A stretch of 64,000 nt of DNA from contig NZ_CP132913.1 in the NCBI RefSeq assembly GCF_036327475.1, positions 1-64,000 of the forward strand, read 5' to 3'. Within the stretch, counting starts at the first letter, position 1, and each line of letters starts with the position of its first letter. The notes beneath the pieces were generated by a model. That model had not been told where the DNA came from. It saw only the letters and a list, made by a program, of their open reading frames with translations, and ran no database searches. Origin of the DNA: G036327475 sp036327475 (GTDB taxonomy: Bacteria > Pseudomonadota > Gammaproteobacteria > Enterobacterales > Enterobacteriaceae). Both the position numbers and the translations under genes were made by a program. Shown piece after piece: positions 28,594-38,776 of the stretch.

Positions 28594-28813
28594 CCTAAAC
28601 GATACGTTAAGTGACGTGCCCACACAGATTGTCTGATAACTACCACGAGCAAAGCAGCTCGTCGGCGGCTTTTACCTGTTTCCTGGTAAGCAAGGAAAAC
28701 ATTATTGGCGGCTAAGCGAAGTTACCGCCGCTTTACGGTCAGGATTGCCCGCTTGCCTTATGAAAACGGTGCTTTCTGCCCAAGTATCGCAGTGTGTTGC
28801 CCGCGTTTTACGA
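28594..28813. other. 16S-tRNA spacer
   Basis: Contains the 3' processing half of the 16S stem (GCCCACACAGATTGTCTGATAA, complementary to the leader near 26930-26950, here abbreviated) where RNase III releases pre-16S. No gene. Confidence 0.6.
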
Positions 28814-28889
28814 GTCCCCTTCGTCTAGTGGCCTAGGACACTGCCCTTTCACGGCGGTAACAGGGGTTCGAACCCCCTAGGGGACGCCA
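28814..28889 (+). tRNA. gltT-like: tRNA-Glu (anticodon TTC)
   Basis: 76 bases including encoded CCA. The acceptor stem GTCCCCT pairs with AGGGGAC, the anticodon TTC is at 28848-28850 within CCCTTTCACGG, and the T arm is AGGGG-TTCGAAC-CCCCT. Compared with E. coli tRNA-Glu there is a U-G wobble in the anticodon stem and a C in the T loop, both compatible with folding. A single tRNA-Glu in the 16S-23S spacer is the rrnB/C/E/G arrangement. Confidence 0.97.
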
Positions 28890-28897
28890 TTTTGCTT

Positions 28898-28938
28898 GAT
28901 ATTTCAGAGCGCGTTTGATAAACGCGCTCTGAAATATC
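28898..28938. repeat. 19-bp perfect inverted repeat in tRNA-23S spacer
   Basis: GATATTTCAGAGCGCGTTT (28898-28916) is followed by GAT and its exact reverse complement (28920-28938). The hairpin sits 8 bp after the tRNA-Glu CCA and 2 bp before boxA, so it may be a processing site. Confidence 0.9.
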
Positions 28939-28940
28939 GT

Positions 28941-28951
28941 GCTCTTTAACA
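28941..28951 (+). promoter_or_regulatory. Spacer boxA antiterminator
   Basis: Second exact GCTCTTTAACA, between tRNA-Glu and 23S, as in E. coli rRNA operons. Confidence 0.85.
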
Positions 28952-29211
28952 ATCCGGAATAAGCTGAAAATTTGAAACACATGCTGAAGTGCAAGCTCAG
29001 CATGTGAGTCTCTCAAACGAAGTAAGCAAACCTGAGATAACGCTTAACGTTATCACTGTCGTGCGATAGGCGCTGTCGTTTCAGCCCGGTCCTCACAGAC
29101 TGTGCCGAGTCTCGCCTGTATGGTGAGACTCAAGCGAGACGACGCAAGTGACTGAAAGCCCGGAAGTCGTGGCAGACCGTCGAACCAAATGCAGACAGCT
29201 CAGGGTTGTGA

Positions 29212-32119
<2,908 letters not shown>

Positions 32120-32197
32120 TACAACACCTGAGCTGTTTGAGAGCGAGCCACAAAAGTGCAGGTAATACCACCAACACCTGCAGCAAATGCAGGCAAA
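32120..32197. other. Post-23S junction without 5S rRNA
   Basis: The first bases (ACAACACCTGAGCTG) resemble the start of the usual 23S-5S spacer. After about 30 bp the similarity ends. None of the 5S landmarks (TGCCTGGCGG, CCCCATGCCGAAC, CTCCCCATGCGAG) occurs here or elsewhere in the window on either strand, as far as I can see. Confidence 0.7.
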
Positions 32198-32420
32198 ATG
32201 TGGTCGCTCATGTGCTAGGGGCATCAACACCGGCGTGCCGGCAGGGATATCGTCGGCGTGGTGTTAGCCTGCAACAGCTATAACATGATCGATCTTGACG
32301 TTATAGTTCAGATGGATAAAATTCTCAAAACCTCGTACGAAAGGCAATTAATTAGATATCATGGGGTTATCTGTACTGATTACCCCTAGGTGGATGAATT
32401 TGACATGCCCAAATATCTCG
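32198..32420 (+). pseudogene. metH: Cobalamin-dependent methionine synthase fragment
   Basis: A piece of the B12-binding domain survives: GRDIVGVVLACNSYNMIDLD (from 32240), then VIVQMDKILKTS, then in another frame MGLSVLITPRWM. E. coli MetH has GKNIVGVVLQCNNYEIVDLG and LIGLSGLITPSLDEM. The DxHxxG motif that ligates B12 is lost and everything before and after is deleted. In E. coli metH lies between rrnE and lysC-pgi, which fits the order here. Confidence 0.8.
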
Positions 32421-32444
32421 TATTAGATGCCATGGCCGGGTGGC

Positions 32445-32690
32445 AGCGGTGATATCAGGTCAGGTACGAGCCAGGCGCGGGAAGCAAGGAAGCAGGCGTG
32501 GAGGCAGGTTACGGTATACCCAGAAGCGCCTCACCGTTACCAATCGCCCGGCGAAATACTTGGTGACAACCCGAGGGATTCAGCCCCGTGGTCGACGGCG
32601 GCGTGCTCGTATGCCGCTATCGTCTTAGTGGCACTCCTTGGGTATGATCGCGGGAAAGCGGACCCTCCTCGTGGACGAGCCTCTTCTGGT
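32445..32690 (-). promoter_or_regulatory. Orphan lysine riboswitch (lysC leader without lysC)
   Basis: On the minus strand the aptamer runs from about 32690 (CCAGAAGAGGCTCG) to 32519 (GCGCTTCTGGG). Core elements of the lysine (L-box) riboswitch are visible: AGAAGAGG at the 5' side, GGGGCTGAATCCC and GGGTTGTCACC in the middle, and the closing CTTCTGGG. Downstream, the CCTGCTTCCTTGCTTCCCGCG segment (quoted shorter: CTGCTTCCTTGCTTC) resembles the E. coli lysC leader up to about 32445. The lysC coding sequence that should follow is absent; the metH fragment begins at once. Confidence 0.8.
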
Positions 32691-33000
32691 TCACACATTA
32701 GATGCGTCACTAGGTCATTAGAAATACGGGCAATAGCGTTGATGTCAACGTGGCAGCACGTGATTTTTCATCGCCGGCCACGGATTCATGGCAGCGGATA
32801 ATTCTCTGCAGGAAAATAGTGCGAGTCTGTTAGGCTAAATAAAAGCGTGCCGCGCGACCGATTCGCACAGGGCACGACGTATTGGCGTAAGAAAAATCCT
32901 CCCGGGCGCGGCGTTAAAGCGATACAATCATAATCAAAACACATAATCAAAAAATATGCGATAAATATGCGATGATCTAATCACCTATAAGAGTGTTGTT
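32691..33000 (+). promoter_or_regulatory. lysC-pgi divergent spacer and pgi leader
   Basis: Would hold the lysC promoter (minus) and the pgi promoter (plus). Two short tandem duplications lie just before pgi (CATAATCAAAA near 32929 and 32942; AAATATGCGAT at 32952-32962 and 32963-32973). I cannot assign the pgi -35/-10 with confidence. The weak SD is AAGAG. Confidence 0.4.
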
Positions 33001-34650
33001 ATGAAAAATATCAATCCCAGTCATACTGCGGCTTGGAAAGCGCTGCAACAACATTTCGACTCAATGAAAGACGTGCAAATAAGCGACCTGTTCGCACAGG
33101 AGCCGGCGCGTTTTTCCGCCTTTTCGGCAACGTTCGACGACCAGATGCTGGTGGATTACTCCAAAAACCGCATTACCGCTGAGACCTTGACCCGTTTGTT
33201 GGCGCTGGCGGACGAATGTGGCGTCAAGGAAGCGATTGCTGCCATGTTTAACGGAGAGAAAATCAACCGTACCGAAGAGAGGGCGGTGCTGCATGTTGCG
33301 CTACGCAACCGCAGCAATACGCCGATTAACGTTGATGGCAAGGATGTGATGCCGGACGTCAATGCGGTACTAGCGAAAATGAAACACTTCTGCGAGCGGG
33401 TGATCAGCGGCGCATGGAAAGGGTATACCGGCCGCACTATCACCGATATCGTCAACATCGGTATCGGTGGCTCCGATTTGGGGCCGTATATGGTAACTGA
33501 GGCGTTACGACCTTATAAAAATCACCTCCACATGCATTATGTGTCCAACGTTGACGGCACTCATATTACTGAAACGATTAAAGACCTGGATCCGGCGACC
33601 ACCTTATTTCTGGTGGCCTCCAAAACCTTTACCACCCAGGAAACTATGACCAATGCCCACAGCGCGCGGGATTGGTTCTTGAAAACCGCCGGTTATGAGA
33701 AACATGTCTCCCGCCACTTCGCCGCCTTGTCCACCAACGCCAAGGCGGTAGCAGAATTCGGCATCGATACCGAGAATATGTTTGAGTTCTGGGACTGGGT
33801 TGGCGGCCGCTATTCGCTGTGGTCCGCCATCGGTTTATCCATTGCGTTGTCACTGGGTTTCGAAAATTTTGAAAAACTGCTTAGCGGCGCGCACGCCATG
33901 GACCACCATTTCATCACAATGCCGCTGGAGAAAAATTTACCGGTGCTGTTGGCACTCATCGGTATTTGGTATAATAATTTCTACGGCATGGAAACCGAGG
34001 CGATTCTGCCTTACGATCAATATATGCACCGCTTCGCGGCTTATTTCCAGCAGGGTAATATGGAGTCCAACGGAAAATATATCGATCGTGAAGGGCACCC
34101 CGTGAGCTATCAAACCGGGCCTATTATCTGGGGTGAACCGGGCACTAATGGGCAGCATGCATTTTATCAGCTTATTCACCAAGGGACGAAAATCGTGCCT
34201 TGCGATTTTATCGCTCCCGCCATTAGCCATAATCCTATTGCCGATCACCACGCCAAACTGCTGTCCAATTTCTTCGCCCAGACCGAAGCGCTGGCCTTTG
34301 GCAAATCACGCGATGCCGTAGAGCAAGAATTCAGTACGGCCGGCAAATCTCCGGATCAGGTTCGGCATGTGGCGCCATTTAAAGTTTTTAAGGGCAACCG
34401 TCCCACCAATTCTATTTTGCTGCGCGAGATTACCCCTTACAGCCTGGGCGCGTTGATTGCGCTGTACGAGCACAAGATTTTTACACAAGGGACAATATTG
34501 AATATCTATACCTTCGACCAGTGGGGCGTTGAGTTGGGCAAGCAGCTCGCTAATCGCATTTTGCCGGAACTAGCTCAGGATAATCCGATTGACGCGCACG
34601 ATAGTTCTACCAACGGCCTGATCAATTGCTATAAGTCCTGGCGTCACTGA
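33001..34650 (+). CDS. pgi: Glucose-6-phosphate isomerase
   Basis: Pgi interconverts glucose-6-phosphate and fructose-6-phosphate. 549 residues as in E. coli. Signature regions are present: the SIS-domain sequence VNIGIGGSDLGPYMV (about 152-166), SKTFTTQETMTNA (about 209-221), GRYSLWSAIGLS (about 272-283), NMESNGK with the catalytic Glu (about 353-359), GTNGQHAFYQLIHQG with the catalytic His (about 382-396) and the catalytic Lys in FDQWGVELGKQLA (about 505-517). It stands alone between pseudogenes. Confidence 0.98.
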   Translation: MKNINPSHTAAWKALQQHFDSMKDVQISDLFAQEPARFSAFSATFDDQMLVDYSKNRITAETLTRLLALADECGVKEAIAAMFNGEKINRTEERAVLHVALRNRSNTPINVDGKDVMPDVNAVLAKMKHFCERVISGAWKGYTGRTITDIVNIGIGGSDLGPYMVTEALRPYKNHLHMHYVSNVDGTHITETIKDLDPATTLFLVASKTFTTQETMTNAHSARDWFLKTAGYEKHVSRHFAALSTNAKAVAEFGIDTENMFEFWDWVGGRYSLWSAIGLSIALSLGFENFEKLLSGAHAMDHHFITMPLEKNLPVLLALIGIWYNNFYGMETEAILPYDQYMHRFAAYFQQGNMESNGKYIDREGHPVSYQTGPIIWGEPGTNGQHAFYQLIHQGTKIVPCDFIAPAISHNPIADHHAKLLSNFFAQTEALAFGKSRDAVEQEFSTAGKSPDQVRHVAPFKVFKGNRPTNSILLREITPYSLGALIALYEHKIFTQGTILNIYTFDQWGVELGKQLANRILPELAQDNPIDAHDSSTNGLINCYKSWRH

Positions 34651-35048
34651 TAAATTTTCTTTATGAGAGAGCTCATCACCGGTCGAGGGTGATGAAAATT
34701 AGCGGTGGTAAAGCGTCTATTAGCTGTTCAGTGAATTAACGCATTGCGCGTTTAAGAACCATTACCATTTGTCATCTATGTTGCCGTTATTGTGGAATGT
34801 AACTTTTTTCGCCTACTACAGATCCACTTGATGAACCTTTTAGCAAATTATCACGACAATAATAGAGTAATGGCGATATTTAATTTTACATACCGATAAC
34901 AAGGTAGTGAAATATATCACATTGTTCTGTTCTTACCCACCTTTCAGCACTTTTGCGACATTCTCATTAGTCAATAATGCAATCTGCATTTTATTGTATT
35001 ATATTTAATTTAACTATATGTTGAGTAATCACAATCATTAATTAAATG
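34651..35048. other. AT-rich spacer after pgi
   Basis: A hairpin TCATCACC-GGTCGAG-GGTGATGA (34673-34695) followed by AAATT may be the pgi terminator, although the T run is missing. The AT-rich sequence from 34750 would have held the yjbE promoter region. No gene is seen. Confidence 0.45.
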
Positions 35049-35260
35049 TGTTGAAAATTGTTAAGTGTAGTAATAGCTGCGTGGATGGCGAGTGGTTCAT
35101 ATGCGATCGCTGCGCTGGCGACAAGGACCGGTTTAAACAGGGCGGCACCGCGGGTGGTGCCACAGCGTCCGGCTGAGCGCTGGCGCGGCGTTGACCTCCT
35201 CCTACAACGACAATAATAGTGGCAGCAGTAACACCAGTACTACGACTTCAACGTTCTAAG
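35049..35260 (+). pseudogene. yjbE: YjbE remnant (exopolysaccharide cluster)
   Basis: E. coli yjbE encodes a small secreted Ser/Thr-rich protein and heads the Rcs-controlled yjbEFGH cluster. Here a signal-like VVIAAWMASGSYAIAALAT is followed after frameshifts by SYNDNNSGSSNTSTTTSTF and a stop, matching the Thr-rich E. coli tail. At least two frameshifts. Confidence 0.7.
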
Positions 35261-35324
35261 TAAAAATAATCAGCACACGTAAGTATGATGATTGTTTGAG
35301 CATTTTCGTTTAGAAAAGGTATAG

Positions 35325-35823
35325 TTGATACGTGCGTATTGGCCACCTTTGGAACGCCTGGCGTTGAGATAAAGCGCCAGCGCAGGTGCGCGCGACCCCT
35401 TACGCCAGCATGTAAGCCAAAGTGAACGAGGGATCGCAAATCTTTGTTGTGTCGGCCTATACCGAATAGTAATCTTAGTTAGATGGGCTACCCGCGACAG
35501 GCTATGCTGGTCACGCGAAATGGCTACCTTACAACACCTAGTCTGCTGGATAACTCGCTGGAAGTGACCAACCTCAACACCGATCCCCCTCATCCATCCC
35601 AATTGCATCCTTAATGATACCGAATGGACCGCCACCCGGTCGTGGATGGAAAGGTCGCGGGTCGCGACGTTTATCTCCCAGTTCAGCTTGGTGAATAACG
35701 AAACCCTGACGATATCGTAACCGTTACTGGATCGATGCGCGATCCAAAGCCATGGTAAAAACGGAACAATCCATTAGCCTGGATTACTTTCCGATTGAAA
35801 CCACTACTTTAAAATATCTGTAA
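35325..35823 (+). pseudogene. yjbF: YjbF (GfcB-like) lipoprotein remnant
   Basis: Fragments in several frames: PYASMQAKVNEGSQIFVVSA, YPRQAMLVTRNGYL, TEWTATRSWMERSRVATF and SLDYFPIETTTLKYL before the stop at 35823. They follow the order of the YjbF/GfcB lipoprotein. Frameshifts and stops are frequent and the lipobox region is missing. Confidence 0.7.
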
Positions 35824-35826
35824 ACC

Positions 35827-36430
35827 ATGAAAAAACAATTCTTAATCGCCATGAGCTTATGTGTTGGTTTTATCGCGTCCGCCTTAGCCGACAGCCGAGC
35901 GGCGTTCATTATCCTGAGCAATCTCAAGCGGTGATATTATAAGGTGCCGCTAATCTGGAACAGCGTACGCTGCACCCGGAGCTTAACGGGTGCAGTCGGT
36001 GGCTGGGCACCGCGATAGCAGAAAGGAGCACCAGCGAGGTGCAGTAGCAGGTACAGCAAGAATTGCTGGCTCGATTAAGTGTCTTCAGTACTGAACTGGG
36101 CGGGGATCATGACGGCGAGTTGGCTACGTGGAGCGGGTGCGCGCAATTGGCCTCGATACGGGTGACCGTACGGAAGTTTGTGCCGCTGTATCCTGATTGG
36201 ATACGTTTACATTCTAAAGCTAACCGTAGACTGAGTGGTGATTAGCGTCTATACCTTATCCTGAGCACCAGTGTATTGGTGGCTGATGTCACGCGCCTAC
36301 CAGCCCGCATCCTTATCAGCTTGTCGCGATGTTGTGGAATATCTGCAAATCCACCATAAGCTACGAACGCGGAAAACACCTTCATGTTCGGCGTTATGCT
36401 GCGCACCAACTTTAACGATTTGCGGCAGCA
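35827..36430 (+). pseudogene. yjbG: YjbG (GfcC-like) remnant
   Basis: ATG at 35827 opens MKKQFLIAMSLCVGFIASAL, a good signal peptide, then frameshifts. Later pieces (SIRVTVRKFVPLYPDWIRLH and SKANRRLSGD, about 36145-36240) match the YjbG segment VTGRQFVRLDPDWVRIHPK. The protein is cut by stops afterwards. Confidence 0.75.
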
Positions 36431-37145
36431 GTAAAAAATCGGAAATATCGCGATAAGGGCGTGGATCGCGCTAACCGCATTATAGTGAATAGCCTGCCGA
36501 AAATGTCGATACACTGCAAGTCACCGAATATGTCAATGGTGATCACCGAGGCCAACGATGCAGCCTGCAAGATACTCTGCAAGTCTACACGCCGGGCTAT
36601 GAGAAGCTGCTGATTCAGCGTCGCGTCGAACTCGACGTGCCGAAACTGTCTAGCAGGGCTTTACATCGACCGCAACCGGCTGAAGCTGAGCTGATCGCCG
36701 GTGCTGAACTAGTCCTTTGGCGGCCCGTAATTACTGACCCATTAACTACCGGGCGCTGCGGGGTAGCCTGTTCGATAATACCGCAAATAATCACGATAAA
36801 TTACACCGATCTGCCTTTGGATCCCATCTGCTGCGCATGCGCACCCAGACGTTTATATTAGCAAGCTGCAGACCCTATATCGATCGGCTTGGTGATGTCT
36901 GGTGCGGCCAGCTGTACGGTATTACCGTTGGTGATTACGTCACCTTTACCAATGTGAAAGAGGAGTACGAAGAGGGATCCTTTACTAAAGGCTTCCATCT
37001 ATCGATCCCGCTGGATGTCCTAACGGTTACGCCGAACCGGACCCGCGCGCAGTTCAACTGGACGCTGTTTACCCGCGACGGTGGTCAGATGGTAGAGATA
37101 CTATCTTATGGTCTGACCGACGAACGCTCGCCAGCTGTGGAATAA
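36431..37145 (+). pseudogene. yjbH: YjbH remnant with large internal deletion
   Basis: YjbH is an outer-membrane beta-barrel of nearly 700 residues in E. coli. Only about 715 bp remain: a mid-protein part (YTPGYEKLLIQRRVELDVPK) and the C-terminus (FTNVKEEYEEGSFTKGFHLS, VTPNRTRAQFNWTLFTRDGG, DERSPAVE). Frameshifts and a deletion of more than half the gene rule out function. Confidence 0.8.
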
Positions 37146-37172
37146 ACGCTGTGACGCGGTATATTAATACGG

Positions 37173-37196
37173 ATGGCCTCCTCGCGAGGCCATTTT
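37173..37196 (+). terminator. Terminator after yjbH remnant
   Basis: ATGGCCTC, loop CTCGC, GAGGCCAT, then TTTT: an 8-bp perfect stem 28 bp after the yjbH stop. Confidence 0.65.
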
Positions 37197-37359
37197 CACC
37201 CGAGCCTCGGCACAGCCTGTTTGTGTGTCACGAAGGGGTCATCTGCGTCGAGCGTGAAGCGTGGTCCGTCGGCGTGAATTGTTGGTGTGGCATGTCAATG
37301 CAAGCGGTTCACAATGAAAATCTTTAACCCTGGGAGCGAGCGTGGATTCTGTGCCGAAC

Positions 37360-37785
37360 AGGCTATTGTTGCACCACTTGACGGTGTTCAGTGGCTGGAC
37401 GCGCCGCCAGCCTGGCCCGATGACGTCATGCGCAGCCAGTTGACTGAACGTGGATCGATAACGCGCTATGTGGATCGAGAACGCGCTATCTTGAACAAGG
37501 ATTTGTCCCCGCCTTGCATCGAGCCGAGAGAATCGGCGTTACTGCTGGATTGTGGGCGGCTCTGGCTGCAGGAAGTGGTGCTTTATGATTATGACAAGGT
37601 CTAGCTGACCGCGCGTACTCTGGTTCCCGCCGCGACAAAGGCAAGGCCGCGATTATGCAATTCAACTAGGCAGGCGCTATGGCTGCGCCGTGTTCGTCTA
37701 CTTCACGATGGGCAGGCTCTGCTGATGACAGCGGCCTTTCTACCCGGTTGCCCGCTGTATGTCTGCGGCGGCGGTGCGCTAGAAT
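37360..37785 (+). pseudogene. ubiC: Chorismate pyruvate-lyase remnant
   Basis: UbiC makes 4-hydroxybenzoate for ubiquinone. Pieces in order: GVQWLDAPPAWPDDVMRS, LTERGSITRYVDRERA (carrying a 20-bp tandem duplication at 37450-37489), PPCIEPRESALLLDCGRLWL, a stop, LTARTLVPAATKARP and finally CPLYVCGGGALE before the ubiA start. The substrate loop survives partly (TARTLVP), but stops and frameshifts break the gene. It precedes ubiA as in E. coli. Confidence 0.85.
37450..37489 (+). repeat. 20-bp tandem duplication (one mismatch) in ubiC remnant
   Basis: GTGGATCGATAACGCGCTAT (37450-37469) is followed by a copy with one T to G change (37470-37489). Confidence 0.9.
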
Positions 37786-37802
37786 AGAAAAGGAGAGTTC
37801 CT

Positions 37803-38675
37803 TTGGATCACAGCCTGACACAGGATAAATGGCAGGTATGGTGCCGATTGATACGGATTGATAAGCCCATCGGTTCGCTGCTACTGCTGTGGCCGACGCT
37901 TTGGGCCCTGTGGCTGGCTGGCATGGCCGTGCCCACCTTGGGAACGTTGACGGTATTTGTTCTGGGTGTCTTCTTTATGCGCGCCGCCGGCTGCGTGATT
38001 AACGATTATGCGGACCGTAAAATAGACGGCCATGTCAAACGTACCCGCTCTCGCCCCTTGCCTAGCAGAGCAATCGGCGAAAAAGAGGCCAAACTCCTGT
38101 TTGGCGCGCTGGTGGGGATTTCGTTTGCGCTTGTGTTGACATTGAACAGTATGGCCATCGTGCTGTCAACGGTAGCCCTGGCGATGGCGTGGGCTTATCC
38201 ATTCATGAAGCGATACACGCATTTACCGCAGCTGATGCTGGGTGCGGCGTTCGGCTGGTCGATTCCAATGGCGTTTATGGCTGTGGGTGAGTCCTTACCT
38301 CTGAATTGCTGGCTACTGTTTCTGGCGAATATCGCCTGGACGGTGGCTTACGATACCCAATATGCCATGGTAGACCGGGACGACGATCTACGTATCGGTG
38401 TCAAATCCACCGCCATCCTATTTGGTCGCTTCGATAAACTGATCATCGGGTTGCTGCAGCTGGCGACGCTTGGGTTGCTCGGCGTTATCGGCTGGCAGGC
38501 CGGGCTCGGTAGGCTATACTATTTGGCTCTGGCGGGCGCCTCAGCGTTGTTTCTTTATCAGCAAAAGCTGATCGCCCACCGCGAGCGACAGGCCTGCTTT
38601 CGGGCATTTCTGAATAATAACTTTGTTGGCATGCTGATTTTTATCGGTATTTTTCTTAGTTTATTGCCGCGTTAA
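37803..38675 (+). CDS. ubiA: 4-hydroxybenzoate octaprenyltransferase
   Basis: UbiA is an inner-membrane enzyme that joins octaprenyl diphosphate to 4-hydroxybenzoate. Both aspartate-rich motifs are present: NDYADRKIDGH (about residues 65-75) and DTQYAMVDRDDD (about 190-201). Hydrophobic segments typical of nine helices follow. It uses TTG at 37803 with AGGAGA eight bases upstream; homology begins at once (SLTQDKWQVWCRLIRIDKPI), so no later ATG fits. 290 residues. The upstream ubiC is broken, so the aromatic substrate must come from elsewhere. Confidence 0.95.
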   Translation: MDHSLTQDKWQVWCRLIRIDKPIGSLLLLWPTLWALWLAGMAVPTLGTLTVFVLGVFFMRAAGCVINDYADRKIDGHVKRTRSRPLPSRAIGEKEAKLLFGALVGISFALVLTLNSMAIVLSTVALAMAWAYPFMKRYTHLPQLMLGAAFGWSIPMAFMAVGESLPLNCWLLFLANIAWTVAYDTQYAMVDRDDDLRIGVKSTAILFGRFDKLIIGLLQLATLGLLGVIGWQAGLGRLYYLALAGASALFLYQQKLIAHRERQACFRAFLNNNFVGMLIFIGIFLSLLPR

Positions 38676-38776
38676 GCTACTTCATCTAAACGCGTTTCGC
38701 CGCGAGGGGAAAACCACGACATAATCGGTTATCTGCGCGATGGGTAGGCTAATGCAATCGCCTACCGGCGTTTGGC

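Noticed and set aside
32149..32203. CCACA...TGTGG with internal CAGGT/ACCTGC and GCAxxTGC repeats after 23S, considered as rrn terminator
   Set aside because: No T run and poor stem continuity; it could equally be chance. Not called as terminator.
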